A stretch of 64,000 nt of DNA, taken from positions 1 through 64,000 of the forward strand of contig CAWHMD010000011.1 in NCBI GenBank assembly GCA_963830385.1, read 5' to 3'. Below are positions 33,514 through 42,445 of the stretch, piece after piece. The notes under the pieces were generated by a model. That model ran no database searches. It was given only the letters and a program-made list of their open reading frames with translations, and was not told where the DNA came from. The translations under genes were made by a program, and so were the position numbers. The number at the start of each line of letters is the position of its first letter. Position 1 is the stretch's first letter. Source of the DNA: Bog-532 sp963830385. Its GTDB lineage: Bacteria; Actinomycetota; Actinomycetes; Streptosporangiales; Streptosporangiaceae.

Positions 33514-33555
33514 AAGGTAACTTTGGTGCCCCTCTAGGGGATGCGAAGTTACCTT
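33514..33555. terminator. Bidirectional hairpin between convergent genes
   Basis: AAGGTAACTT (33514-33523) pairs perfectly with AAGTTACCTT (33546-33555), and an inner CCCCT/AGGGG pair continues the stem. Located between two converging stops (33493 and 33563). A strong two-way terminator is the simplest reading. Confidence 0.75.
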
Positions 33556-33562
33556 CGACGCC

Positions 33563-34345
33563 CTACGGGACCCGGGCCACGCCCACGATGACCTGGCCCG
33601 GCCGGGGCGGCAGGTGCACCGGCTGGTCCCAGCCGGGCCGCCACTCCCGGCTGTCCACGACGCCGGGCGGAATCACTTCCAGGTCGCCGAAGAAGCTGGT
33701 GAAGTCGGCCACCGAGTGGTTGTGCACCTCGATGGCCGAGGAGTACGAGCCGAACCCCTTGTCGGCCTCGTCGCTGTCCCCGCGGCCGGCCGACAGCACC
33801 ACGTAGCTGCCGGGTGCCAGCCCCGCCACGTAGCCGGCCACCAGTTCGCGGGCGGCGTCCGCCGGGAAGAAGTGCAGCAGGAATCCCATCATCAGGAACG
33901 CCGGCGTCCCAAGATCCACGCCCGCCCGCACGCCCGCCAGCACCGCCTCGGTGTCCCGCACGTCGCCGTCGATCACGGTGACGCCGGGATTGCCGTGGGC
34001 GGCCAGCGCGCGCAGGTGCGCCAGCACCACCGGGTCGTTGTCGACGTAGGCGACCCGGACGTCGGGGTTGACCCTCTGGGCGGTGCCGTGCGTGCTGGGC
34101 ACGGTCGGCATCCCGCAGCCCAGGTCGATGAACTGGCCGACGCCCTGCTGGGCGGCCCAGGTGACCGCGCGGGCCAGGAACTGGCGGTTCTCGCGGGTCA
34201 CCTCGGCGGTGAGCGGCGCGACGGCCAGCAGCTTTTCCGCCACCGCGCGGTCCGCGGCGAAGTTGTCCTTGCCGTCCAGCAGGTAGTCGTACACCCGCGC
34301 GATGGACGGGACGTTGACGTCGAAGTCGTCGGCCACGCTGGTCAT
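33563..34345 (-). CDS. SAM-dependent methyltransferase, DUF574 type
   Basis: 260 residues. N-terminal NVPSIARVYDYLLDGKDNFAADR is the signature opening of the actinobacterial DUF574 group (Methyltransf_19), followed by FIDLGCGMPTVPSTHGTAQ, VAYVDNDPVVLAH and VIDGDVRD. Members are abundant in Streptomyces-like genomes, with mostly unknown substrates. The gene is monocistronic. Upstream is a 120-bp low-complexity GC stretch with a tandem repeat. Confidence 0.92.
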   Translation of the reverse strand: MTSVADDFDVNVPSIARVYDYLLDGKDNFAADRAVAEKLLAVAPLTAEVTRENRQFLARAVTWAAQQGVGQFIDLGCGMPTVPSTHGTAQRVNPDVRVAYVDNDPVVLAHLRALAAHGNPGVTVIDGDVRDTEAVLAGVRAGVDLGTPAFLMMGFLLHFFPADAARELVAGYVAGLAPGSYVVLSAGRGDSDEADKGFGSYSSAIEVHNHSVADFTSFFGDLEVIPPGVVDSREWRPGWDQPVHLPPRPGQVIVGVARVP

Positions 34346-34360
34346 CGTAGCGCCGCCCCG

Positions 34361-34437
34361 CGCGCCGCCCGCTCCGCCCGCACGCCGCCCGCGCCAGCCG
34401 CGCGCCGCCCGCTCCGCCCGCCCGCCCGCGCCAGCCG
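34361..34437. repeat. GC-only tandem repeat
   Basis: A unit of about 40 bp beginning CGCGCCGCCCGCTCCGCCCG and ending GCCAGCCG occurs at 34361-34400 and again at 34401-34437, the second with a 3-bp internal loss. A partial third unit follows. Intergenic, no gene. Confidence 0.75.
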
Positions 34438-34466
34438 GCCGCCGCCCGCGCCGGAACCGCCGTATT

Positions 34467-35675
34467 TCATGAGCCGGAAAACCCTGAAAACGCCGCTGCC
34501 TCCTCGGGTGCCCGCGCCGGGGCCGGGCGCAGCCCGGGCGCGAGCGTCAGCGTGATCGCCAGCGAGGCGCCCGCCATCCCCGCCATCGCCGTACCGGGCG
34601 AGGTGAGCTCGGCCACCCCGCCCGCCAGCGCCGCCGCCACCCCCTGCATGGCCAGCATGCCCGACATGGCCAGGCCCATGGCCTGTCCGCTGATCTCGTC
34701 CGGGGTGAGCGTCATCAGCCGTTCCTGCAGCAGCAGGGAGGCGCAGTAGCCGACCGAGGCGAGCACCACGGCGACGGCCGCGACCGCCAGCGGGACCGGC
34801 GCCGCCAGCACCAGGTAGGGCGCGGCCAGCAGCAGCCGCAGCGGGGCGCCGAGCCGGGCCCGCCAGCGGGGCGGGATGAACCGCCCGGCCAGGGTGTCGC
34901 CGGCCAGCATCCCGGCCGCCGCGCAGACGTACAGCAGCCCGGCGTGCCGGGGCGCGTAGGACACGAACAGCGACTCGCAGCCGACGATCAGCCCGTTCGG
35001 CAGCCACAGCGCCAGGTAGACGTAACGACGGGGCGCGCTCGACCACAGCTGCCGGTTGACCCGCCAGGTGTCATGGACCGAGGCGCGCCCGGTCGCCCGC
35101 GCGGGCCGCCGGGTCAGGCCGAACCTAGCCACCGCCGCCCCCAGCACGAACAGGCCGGCGCTGGCCAGCAGCGCACCCCGGGGCGAGAGGGTGACGACGA
35201 GGATGCCGCCGGCCGCGAACCCGCCAATCTGGGTGGCGCCGACCGCCATGTTGAGCACCTACCGGGCGATCAGGTACCCGTCGGCCGCGACCACCTCGTT
35301 GAGCAGCCCGTAGCGGACGGCGCCGGTCAGCGACTGGCCCAGCCCGAGCACGGCCAGGATCGCGAACGCGGCCCCGACCGGCAGGCCCGGCACGGCCAGG
35401 CCGGCGGTCCCGGCCGCGAACGCCAGCGCCAGCGCGCTGGTCAGCGCCCGCGGCGGCAGCCGGTCGGCCGCCGCCAGCAGCGTGCTCGCCCCGACCAGCT
35501 GGGTCAGCGACGAGCCGAACATGGCCAGCGCCGACAGCAGCGGTGAACGGGTCCGGTCGTAGATCAGGGTGGCCAGCGCCAGGCCGCTGATGGTCGCCGC
35601 CGCCACCTGGATCGAGCTCGTCCAGAACAGCGGACGGAACTCCCGGACGGCGAACAGCTCGCGGTAGGTGCGCAT
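34467..35675 (-). pseudogene. MFS transporter interrupted by an in-frame TAG
   Basis: One continuous frame of about 402 codons encodes a 12-TM exporter of the MFS_3/enterobactin-exporter-like kind (N-terminus MRTYRELFAVREFRPLFWTS, then LLAAADRLPPRALTSA). At 35261-35259 (coding strand) the codon is TAG, between GYLIAR and VLNMAVGATQIGG, where homologues have ARSVLNM; a TCG to TAG change is the likely cause. Downstream reading is clean to the stop at 34467. Two fragments would result, neither a full transporter. It is divergent from an ArsR-type regulator. Confidence 0.9.
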
Positions 35676-35712
35676 GGTCTCCAGCGTCGGCAGCAGGCCC
35701 GCGGCGGGCTAG

Positions 35713-35734
35713 AGTTTCGCGTGGAGGCGAAACT
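35713..35734. promoter_or_regulatory. Operator of the ArsR-type regulator, masking its ribosome site
   Basis: AGTTTCGC-GTGGAG-GCGAAACT is a perfect 8-6-8 inverted repeat that ends directly before ATG 35735. The loop holds the GGAG ribosome-binding sequence, so as RNA the hairpin would hide it, and as DNA it would block both divergent promoters. Confidence 0.8.
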
Positions 35735-36715
35735 ATGGGCTGGTGGATCGTCAGCGCCGACACCCTCGCGGCCAGCCGGTTCGTGATCTCCCCGCTGGCC
35801 GAGACGACCGCCAGCCTGATGACCCTGCAGCGGGGCGCGGCCAGCCACCCGGGCGAGCGGGCCTGGCTGGGCACCCACCGGCCGGGCTACCGGCAGCGCC
35901 TGGCCGCCGACCCGGTGGCGGCCGCCGCCGTCCGCGCGGCCCTCGGCCGGAACTGGATCGCCGACATGCTCGCTCCCGCCCCGCTGGGCGCGGGGGAGCA
36001 GCCGTTCGCGGCCGAGCTGGCCCGGATCCGGGCCGCGACCCCCGGGCAGGTCGCCGCCGACTTGGAGGTCTCGCTGGGCGGCCCGCTGCCCGGGGAACTG
36101 CGGCGCCCGGACGTGGCCGAGCGGCTGGCCGGCCTGCTGCAGTGGGTGTGGGACGACAGCGTGCAGCCGTACTGGGCCGCCCGCCGCCGGGTCCTGGAGG
36201 CCGACATCCTGGCCCGGTCGGCCCGGCTGGGCGCCGGCGGCTGGGTGGGCGCGCTGGACGGCATGCGGCCCGGCATCCGCTGGCTGGGCTCCGGCCGGCT
36301 GCAGATCAACGCCCGCAAGTACCCGCCCCGCGACATCTCCGGGGCCCAGCTGCTGTTCGTCCCGGTCACCCCCGCCCACGGCTGGACCTCGTGGGAGGAG
36401 CCGCACCGCTACGCGCTGATCTACCCGGCCGCCGGCGTGCTGGCCGGATCAGGCCAGACGCCGCCCCCGGCTCCGCTGGCCGCCCTGATCGGCCCGGGCC
36501 GGGCGCGGGTCCTGATGCTGCTGGACACCCCGAAGAGCACCACCCAGCTGGTCGCGCTGACCGGGCTGGGCCTCGGCTCGGTCGGGCGGCACCTGAAGGT
36601 CCTGCTCGACGCGGGCCTGGTCCAGCGCCGCCGGGCCGGGCGCTCCGTGCTCTACTCCCGCACCCGGGCCGGCGGCACCATGATCAGCGCCAATTCGCCC
36701 AGCGCGGGGCTATGA
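35735..36715 (+). CDS. ArsR-type winged-helix regulator with DUF5937-like N-terminus
   Basis: 326 residues. The C-terminal part is a winged helix: LIGPGRARVLMLLDTPKSTTQLVALTGLGLGSVGRHLKVLLDAGLVQRRRAGRSVLYSRT, about residues 250-310. The larger N-terminal part (WIVSADTLAASRFVISPLAETTASLM...) matches the domain seen in actinobacterial ArsR/DUF5937 proteins. It is divergent from the broken MFS gene, sharing a 59-bp promoter gap with one strong operator. Ligand unknown. Confidence 0.88.
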   Translation: MGWWIVSADTLAASRFVISPLAETTASLMTLQRGAASHPGERAWLGTHRPGYRQRLAADPVAAAAVRAALGRNWIADMLAPAPLGAGEQPFAAELARIRAATPGQVAADLEVSLGGPLPGELRRPDVAERLAGLLQWVWDDSVQPYWAARRRVLEADILARSARLGAGGWVGALDGMRPGIRWLGSGRLQINARKYPPRDISGAQLLFVPVTPAHGWTSWEEPHRYALIYPAAGVLAGSGQTPPPAPLAALIGPGRARVLMLLDTPKSTTQLVALTGLGLGSVGRHLKVLLDAGLVQRRRAGRSVLYSRTRAGGTMISANSPSAGL

Positions 36716-37024
36716 CGACGGCCCCCAGTCGACCCGGCTCGCCGTGAATTGACCGGGCGATGCCAGGGGAAGGTCGATGAACGAGGCGGCCCGGGAGGAT
36801 CGCTCGATCGTGTAGACGCCGCCGGCCAGGTTCGCCAGCTCTTGCGGGGCCGGCGCCAGCACGGTGTGGAAGCTGGCCGGGGGCTGGCACGCCGATAGTG
36901 GACAGGCCGAGCGCCAGCGAGCACCACGCGAAGCCTGCGGCCCCACCGGAAGCGCATGACCGATGCTGCGGCTGCCGGCTGCCGCCGGCACGTGTCTTAT
37001 ATCACTAACCGATTCCGTGGTCAT
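36710..37024 (-). CDS. Possible small protein downstream of a PaaR-type operator
   Basis: 104 codons from ATG 37024, which has AAGGAG 8 nt upstream and a PaaR-like operator 52 bp upstream, both arguing for a real start. The product (MTTESVSDIRHVPAAAG ... ERSSRAASFIDLP) resembles nothing I know, and its composition (Arg/Ser/Ala-rich) is like a frame shadow in the middle. It may be the truncated start of a lost gene. Its 3' end overlaps the convergent ArsR gene by 6 bp. No other gene is visible in 36716-37201. Confidence 0.35.
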   Translation of the reverse strand: MTTESVSDIRHVPAAAGSRSIGHALPVGPQASRGARWRSACPLSACQPPASFHTVLAPAPQELANLAGGVYTIERSSRAASFIDLPLASPGQFTASRVDWGPSS

Positions 37025-37075
37025 AGTGACTCTCCTTGCCAGGGCCCTGCTCTGGGCGCTGCAGAGGGTATTTCC

Positions 37076-37091
37076 AACCGAATGATCGGTA
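37076..37091. promoter_or_regulatory. PaaR-type operator, copy 1
   Basis: AACCGA-ATGA-TCGGTA. The arms ACCGA/TCGGT are perfect, and the 16-mer matches the reverse complement of the operator in front of the second TetR gene at 44598-44613 (TACCGA-ATGG-TCGGTA) at all but two positions. It lies upstream of the ORF starting at 37024. Confidence 0.75.
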
Positions 37092-37201
37092 GCTTATCGA
37101 GGCAGGCAGGGAGGTCAAGAGATGCTTTGACTTCGTTTTGACGACGTCGGCTGAGACAGTTACAGGTGTTCAGCGATGCGCCGCGACGCCGCGGCGACGC
37201 A

Positions 37202-37729
37202 TCATGCCGGGCGGACCCTCAGCCCGTCAAAGGCCACCGTGCAGACGGCGTTCGCGAGAAGATCGCTGTCCTGGCCGTGCGGCTTGTACCACTCGACGAT
37301 CGAGTTCACCATGCCGAAGAGCAGCCGGCTGGCGGTGCGGGGGTCCACATCGGCCCGGATATCGCCCTCGGCCTCGGCTTCCTTGACGAGTCCCGCCACT
37401 ATCTGGTCAAATTCGCGGCGCCGGTCCAGGGCACGCCGCTCGACGTCGGTGTTCCCGCGAACGCGCAGGAGCAGCGTCACGTAGGGCAGGCGGTCGGCGA
37501 GGACCTCGACGCTGCGGCGGACCAGCCGCTCCAGCCTGCGGACCGCGGGCTCACCGGCGGCCTGGGCGTCAGCGGCGGCCTCGAACAAGCCGTCCAGTGC
37601 ACGGTCGAGCGCCATGCTCAGCAAGTCCTCTTTGCTGCTGACGTGGTGGTAGATAGAGGACTTCGTGATACCGAGAGCCTGCGCCAGGTTTTCCATGCTG
37701 GTCCCGTCATAGCCGCGCTCGTTGAACAC
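37202..37729 (-). CDS. PaaR-like TetR regulator, N-terminus disrupted
   Basis: From GTG 37729 it encodes 175 residues starting MFNERGYDGTSMENLAQALG. Compared with its close paralogue at 44628 (about 60% similar by eye), the first helix of the HTH is missing, yet the DNA upstream still encodes RGPGRPGYDLESLLSVAVSV in the same frame with no start codon and a TGA further up. A GTG at 37866 in another frame would supply the lost start if one base were added near 37800; that would give about 221 residues, like the paralogue's 215. So it is a frameshifted full-length gene. TetR family repressors of this type sense phenylacetyl-CoA. Confidence 0.75.
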   Translation of the reverse strand: MFNERGYDGTSMENLAQALGITKSSIYHHVSSKEDLLSMALDRALDGLFEAAADAQAAGEPAVRRLERLVRRSVEVLADRLPYVTLLLRVRGNTDVERRALDRRREFDQIVAGLVKEAEAEGDIRADVDPRTASRLLFGMVNSIVEWYKPHGQDSDLLANAVCTVAFDGLRVRPA

Positions 37730-37935
37730 GGAGACGGCGACGGAGAGCAGGGACTCGAGGTCGTAGCCGGGACGGCCCGGGCCGCGATGGACCGGCCGGC
37801 TCCCCGCCCGCCAGCAGCACCGTCACCCGAAACGCCCGTGCCCTTGCGGCCCGCACCAGTACCCACGTCAGGAAGGCTACCTGGCCAGCTAGGACGCGGG
37901 TAACGGCAAGGCCAGCCGGGTCGACGGCTGGCCGT

Positions 37936-39240
37936 TCAGCGGGGGCGCTCGTCGATGATGCGGCGCATCTTGCCCAGGGAACGCTCGATCGACTCGGGTT
38001 CGGCCACGACGATCTCGGTGCTCACGCCGATGGTGTTCTTGATCAGCGCCACCAGCCGGGTCCCGGCCGCGCCGGCGTCGTCCGGAGTCGCGTCGGCGCG
38101 GCGCTCGACGTGCACGGTCATGGCGTCCATCCGGCCACTGCGGGACAGGTGCAGCTGGAAGTGCGGGGACAGGGCCGGGGTGCGCAGGATGAGCTCCTCG
38201 ATCTGGGTTGGGAACAGGTTGACGCCGCGCAGGATGATCAGGTCGTCGGTGCGGCCGGTGATCTTCTCGATCCGCCGCATGGTCCGGGCGGTGCCCGGCA
38301 GCAGCCGGGTCAGGTCGCGGGTCCGGTAGCGGATCACCGGCATGGCCTGCTTGGTGAGCGAGGTGAACACCAGCTCGCCGGGCTCGCCGTCGGGCCGCAC
38401 CTCGCCGGTCTCCGGGTCGATCACCTCGGGGTAGAAGTGGTCCTCCCAGACGGTCAGGCCGTCCTTGGTCTCGACGCACTCCTGGGCCACGCCCGGCCCC
38501 ATCACCTCGGACAGCCCGTAGATGTCGGTGGCGTCGATGCCCGCCCGGGCCTCCACCTCGGCGCGCATCTCGTTGGTCCACGGCTCGGCGCCGAAGATGC
38601 CGTACCGGAGCGAGCACTCCGCCGGGTCCAGGCCCTGGCGCTCCATCTCGTCGACGATGGCCAGCATGTAGGACGGGGTGACCATGATGACGTCGGGCCG
38701 GAAGTCGCGGATCAGCATGACCTGCCGCTCGGTCATGCCGCCGGAGACCGGGACGACGGTGCAGCCCAGCTTCTCGGCGCCGTAATGGGCGCCGAGGCCG
38801 CCGGTGAACAGCCCGTACCCGTAGGCGTTGTGCAGGATGTGCCCGGGCCGGCCGCTGGCGGCCCGGATCGAGCGGGCCATGACCGTGGCCCAGGTGTCCA
38901 GGTCCTCGTGGGTGTACCCGACCACGGTGGCCCGGCCGGTGGTGCCGGACGAGGCGTGGATCCGGGCCACCTGCTCGCGCCGGACCGCGAACATGCCGAA
39001 CGGGTAGTTCTCGCGCAGGTCGGCCTTGGCCGTGAACGGGAACTTGGCCAGGTCGGCCAGGTCTTTGCCGTCGTCGGGGTGGACACCGGCGGCGTCGAAC
39101 GCCCGCCGGTAATGCGGCACGTTCTCGTAGGCGTGCCGCAGGGACCACCGCAGGCGCTGAAGCTGCAGCGACCGCAGTTCATCCGTCGAAGCGGTCTCGA
39201 TGGGCTCAAGGTCGCCGGGTGAGCTGGCGATCGCGGTCAT
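37936..39240 (-). CDS. paaK: Phenylacetate-CoA ligase
   Basis: 434 residues from ATG 39240 (GAGGAG 6 nt upstream). AMP-forming adenylate motifs: SSGTTGRATVVGYT (P-loop A3), IYGLSEVMGPG (A5), and TGRTDDLIILRGVNLFP (A8 with the hinge). This is the full PaaK signature. The enzyme activates phenylacetate to phenylacetyl-CoA in the cytosol, the first step of aerobic phenylacetate degradation. Last gene of paaZABCEK, 10 bp after paaE. Confidence 0.97.
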   Translation of the reverse strand: MTAIASSPGDLEPIETASTDELRSLQLQRLRWSLRHAYENVPHYRRAFDAAGVHPDDGKDLADLAKFPFTAKADLRENYPFGMFAVRREQVARIHASSGTTGRATVVGYTHEDLDTWATVMARSIRAASGRPGHILHNAYGYGLFTGGLGAHYGAEKLGCTVVPVSGGMTERQVMLIRDFRPDVIMVTPSYMLAIVDEMERQGLDPAECSLRYGIFGAEPWTNEMRAEVEARAGIDATDIYGLSEVMGPGVAQECVETKDGLTVWEDHFYPEVIDPETGEVRPDGEPGELVFTSLTKQAMPVIRYRTRDLTRLLPGTARTMRRIEKITGRTDDLIILRGVNLFPTQIEELILRTPALSPHFQLHLSRSGRMDAMTVHVERRADATPDDAGAAGTRLVALIKNTIGVSTEIVVAEPESIERSLGKMRRIIDERPR

Positions 39241-39250
39241 GGCTGTCTCC

Positions 39251-40300
39251 TCACGCGTCGTAATCAACGGTGATCTCGTCCGACGTGGGCACGGTCTGGC
39301 AGGTGAGCACGTAGCCGGCCTCGACCTCGTGCGGTTCGAGCGCGTAGTTGCGGCGCATGGTCCCCGCCCCGCTGGTCACTTTGGCCCGGCAGGTGCCGCA
39401 GACGCCGCCCTTGCAGGCGAACGGCAGGTCGGGCCGGGTCTTCTGGGCCCCGTCGAGGATCGCCGTCCCGGCCGGCAGGGTGAGCGTGGACGACCGCCCG
39501 TCCAGCACGACGGTCAGGGTCGCCCCCTCGCCGGGCGGCCCCTCGTCGTGGGTGGCCTGCGCCGGGGGATCGTCCCCGACCCAGAACAGCTCGCGGTGGA
39601 TGCGGCCGGCCTCGGCACCCAGGTCCTTCAGCACCTCGGTCGCGTCGGCGACCATTCCGATCGGGCCGCACAGCCACCAGTGGGCCACCCGGGCCACGTC
39701 CACGGTGACCGGCAGCAGTTCGGCCAGCCGGCCGGCGTCCAGGCGGCCGCTGAACAGCTCCACCTCCTGGGCTTCCCGGGACAGCACGTGGACGATCCGC
39801 ATCCGGGCCGGGTAGGCGTCCTTGAGGTCGGCCACCTCGTCGGCGAACATGACCGTGTCGCTGCGCCGGTTGCCGTACAGCAGGGTCACGGTGGACTTGC
39901 CGTCCGCGGCCAGTACCGAGGCGGCGATCGACATCATCGGCGTGATGCCGGAGCCGGCCGCGATCAGCACGTGGTGGCCGGGCACGGTGAGGTCGGGGGT
40001 GAACGTGCCGCTGGGCGCCTGGACCTCCACCGTTTCCCCGGCCTTGAGCTCACGGACCAGCCAGCCGGACACCGCGCCGCCCGCCACCTCGCGGACCCCG
40101 ATCCGCGGCGGCGATCCGGCCGGGGCGCAGATCGAGTACGAGCGTCGTTCGTCGCCCCGGCGGATGGTCAGGCTCTGCCCGGGGGTGAACACGAAGGCAC
40201 TGGCCAGCTCGCCGGGCACGGCGAACGTGATGGCGGCGGAGTCGTCGGTGAGCGACTCGACCCCGGCCACCACGAGCGGGTGGAACTGTGTTCTCACCAT
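39251..40300 (-). CDS. paaE: Phenylacetyl-CoA epoxidase reductase subunit PaaE
   Basis: 349 residues. The N-terminal FAD domain (RRSYSICAPAG), NADPH domain (LIAAGSGITPMMSIA and WWLCGPIGMV) and C-terminal plant-type 2Fe-2S ferredoxin (CKGGVCGTC: Cys296, Cys301, Cys304, plus Cys334 in VLTCQT) are in the standard order. It passes electrons from NADPH to the PaaA di-iron centre. It follows paaC after 7 bp, with no paaD between. Confidence 0.96.
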   Translation of the reverse strand: MVRTQFHPLVVAGVESLTDDSAAITFAVPGELASAFVFTPGQSLTIRRGDERRSYSICAPAGSPPRIGVREVAGGAVSGWLVRELKAGETVEVQAPSGTFTPDLTVPGHHVLIAAGSGITPMMSIAASVLAADGKSTVTLLYGNRRSDTVMFADEVADLKDAYPARMRIVHVLSREAQEVELFSGRLDAGRLAELLPVTVDVARVAHWWLCGPIGMVADATEVLKDLGAEAGRIHRELFWVGDDPPAQATHDEGPPGEGATLTVVLDGRSSTLTLPAGTAILDGAQKTRPDLPFACKGGVCGTCRAKVTSGAGTMRRNYALEPHEVEAGYVLTCQTVPTSDEITVDYDA

Positions 40301-40307
40301 GGGGGGT

Positions 40308-41162
40308 TCACCATGTCGCGTCCGGGTGGGCCCGGGCCAGCGACTGCAGCTCCGCGAGCACGTAGCCCATCGCTTCGGTGTGCACGCCGTCCCGGCCGGT
40401 ACGGCCGCTGACCCCGGCCAGCGGGCGGGCGTCCGGGCGGTCGAGACCGGCGGTGGCCAGCACGGTGTTCAGGACCGCGTCGACGGCCGCGGGCTCGACG
40501 TGGGCCAGCGCGTCGGGGTCCGGCCGGAACAGCTCACCCACGAGTGGCCAGAGCGCGGCCAGCGCGGCCTGCATGCGCTCGTGGGACAGGGCGGTGCCGT
40601 CACCGAGCCGGATCACCCACTGGGCGGCGTAGTCGCGGTGGTAAGTGAGCTCCTTGGCCCCCTTGGCCGCGATGGCCGCCAGGACCGGGTCCGGGGCCAT
40701 CGACAGCTTGCCGAACAGGGCCAGCCGCCAGGAGGAGAAGATCAGCAGGCGGCCCATCAGCTCGGCGAAGTCACGGTCCTCGTGCTCGGCCAGCCGCACG
40801 TTGCGGAACTCTTTATCTTCACGGAAAAAGGCCAGTTCATCCTCGGCCCGGCCGAGGATGCCGCCCGCTCGCGCCAGCAGCATCCGGGCCTGGCCCAGCA
40901 GGTCGAGCGCGATGTTGGCGATCGCGGTCTCTTCTTCCAGCTCGGGCAGGCGGGTCACCCACTGCTGCAGCCGGTGGCTGTAGATCAGCGCGTCGTCGCC
41001 CAGGCCCAGGCAGTACCGGGCCAGCGCGACCGGGTCCAGGCCGTCCGGCACCGAGGTGTCGATGCCCTCGAGCGGGTCGGTGAAGCCGGTGCCGAACGCC
41101 CACCGATGACCGTCGTCGTGGTCCTCGCCCAGCAGGTTGTAGGGATTATCGTGCTCGCTCAC
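40308..41162 (-). CDS. paaC: Phenylacetyl-CoA epoxidase structural subunit PaaC
   Basis: 284 residues from GTG. Ferritin-like fold with ALARYCLGLGDDALIYSHRLQQWVTRLPELEEETAIANIALDLLGQARMLL and HEDRDFAELMGRLLIFSSWRLAL. PaaC pairs with PaaA in the A2C2 core but lacks the catalytic iron set. It begins 6 bp after paaB. The gene order B-C-E lacks the D subunit found in most loci. Confidence 0.95.
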   Translation of the reverse strand: MSEHDNPYNLLGEDHDDGHRWAFGTGFTDPLEGIDTSVPDGLDPVALARYCLGLGDDALIYSHRLQQWVTRLPELEEETAIANIALDLLGQARMLLARAGGILGRAEDELAFFREDKEFRNVRLAEHEDRDFAELMGRLLIFSSWRLALFGKLSMAPDPVLAAIAAKGAKELTYHRDYAAQWVIRLGDGTALSHERMQAALAALWPLVGELFRPDPDALAHVEPAAVDAVLNTVLATAGLDRPDARPLAGVSGRTGRDGVHTEAMGYVLAELQSLARAHPDATW

Positions 41163-41168
41163 AGGCCC

Positions 41169-41471
41169 TCACATGTGGGGGACGTCGTCGGGGATCTCAT
41201 AGAACGTCGGGTGCCGGTACACCTTGTCCCCGGCCGGGGCGAAGAACGGGTCCTTCTCGTCCGGGCTGGAGGCGGTGATGTCCTCGGCCGCCACCACCCA
41301 GATGCTGACGCCCTCGTTGCGCCGGGTGTACAGGTCGCGGGCGTGGTACAGGGCCATCTGCGGGTCGGCCGCGTGCAGGCTGCCCACGTGCACGTGGTTC
41401 AGCCCGCGCTTGCCCCGCAGGAACACCTCGTACAGCGGCCAGTCGTCCCGGGCCGTCTCGCCGCCGCTCAC
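41169..41471 (-). CDS. paaB: Phenylacetyl-CoA epoxidase subunit PaaB
   Basis: 100 residues from GTG 41471, overlapping the paaA stop as GTGA. DWPLYEVFLRGKRGLNHVHVGSLHAADPQMALYHARDLYTRRNEG is the PaaB core, and the C-terminus ...PTFYEIPDDVPHM is typical. A longer open frame exists upstream but overlaps paaA out of frame. PaaB bridges the A-C units of the epoxidase. Confidence 0.95.
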   Translation of the reverse strand: MSGGETARDDWPLYEVFLRGKRGLNHVHVGSLHAADPQMALYHARDLYTRRNEGVSIWVVAAEDITASSPDEKDPFFAPAGDKVYRHPTFYEIPDDVPHM

Positions 41472-42445
41472 GACGCCTGCTCGTTCGGGACGCGGTGCTT
41501 GGCCGCGTGGGCCAGCGCCGCCTCGCGGACCCAGGCGCCCTCGTCGTGGGCGCCCTTGCGGTGCGCCACCCGCTGGGCGTTGCAGGGGCCGTTCCCGGCC
41601 ACCACCGCCTTGAACTCGTCCCAGTCGACCGGGCCGAAGTCGTAGTGCTCGCGCTCTTCGTTCCACCGCAGCTCCGGGTCGGGCAGCGTGACGCCGAGCT
41701 TTTCCGCCTGCGGGACGGTCATGTCCACGAACCGCTGCCGCAGCTCGTCGTTGGTGTGCCGCTTGACTCCCCACCGCATCGACTGCTCGGTGTTGGGGGA
41801 GTCGCTGTCGGGCGGCCCGAACATCATCAGCGCCGGCCACCAGGTCCGGTTGGTGGCGTCTTGCACCATCTCCCGCTGGGCCTCGGTGCCGCGCATCATC
41901 GTCATCAGCAGCTCGTAACCCTGCCGCTGGTGGAACGACTCTTCCTTGCAGATCCGGATCATGGCCCGGGCGTACGGCCCGTAGGAGGACCGGCACAGCG
42001 GCACCTGGTTGCAGATCGCCGCCCCGTCGACCAGCCAGCCGATGACGCCGACGTCGGCGTAGGACAGGGCCGGGTAATTGAAGATCGACGAGTACTTCTG
42101 CCGCCCGCTGATCAGCTTCTCGGTCAGCTCCCCGCGCCCGCAGCCGAGGGTCTCGGCCGCGCTGTACAGGTACATGCCGTGCCCGGCCTCGTCCTGCACC
42201 TTGGCCAGCAGGATGGCCTTGCGCCGGAGCGAGGGCGCCCGGGTGATCCAGTTGCCCTCCGGCTGCATGCCGATGATCTCCGAGTGCGCGTGCTGGGCGA
42301 TCTGCCGGACCATGGTGGCCCGGTACTTGTCCGGCATCCAGTCCCGCGGCTCGATCCGGCGGTCGTGGGCGATCGTCTTGTCGAAGTGGGCCTGCAGGTC
42401 CTGGTCCTGCTCATTCTGCCGGCCGGGCTCGGTACTGGTCGTCAT
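41468..42445 (-). CDS. paaA: Phenylacetyl-CoA epoxidase catalytic subunit PaaA
   Basis: 325 residues from ATG 42445, overlapping the paaZ stop as ATGA. The di-iron four-helix bundle is visible: a Glu/His set in QIAQHAHSEIIGMQPEGNW, KVQDEAGHGMYLYSAAETLG and CKEESFHQRQGYELLM (E-x-x-H pairs DEAGH and EESFH). It epoxidises the ring of phenylacetyl-CoA. The C-terminal 30 residues are Ala-rich. Confidence 0.97.
   Translation of the reverse strand: MTTSTEPGRQNEQDQDLQAHFDKTIAHDRRIEPRDWMPDKYRATMVRQIAQHAHSEIIGMQPEGNWITRAPSLRRKAILLAKVQDEAGHGMYLYSAAETLGCGRGELTEKLISGRQKYSSIFNYPALSYADVGVIGWLVDGAAICNQVPLCRSSYGPYARAMIRICKEESFHQRQGYELLMTMMRGTEAQREMVQDATNRTWWPALMMFGPPDSDSPNTEQSMRWGVKRHTNDELRQRFVDMTVPQAEKLGVTLPDPELRWNEEREHYDFGPVDWDEFKAVVAGNGPCNAQRVAHRKGAHDEGAWVREAALAHAAKHRVPNEQAS

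Noticed and set aside
35259..35261. Stop codon in the MFS gene as a recoded codon (with selC in the window)
   Set aside because: The codon is TAG, not TGA, and homologues have Ser there; no recoding signal is visible.
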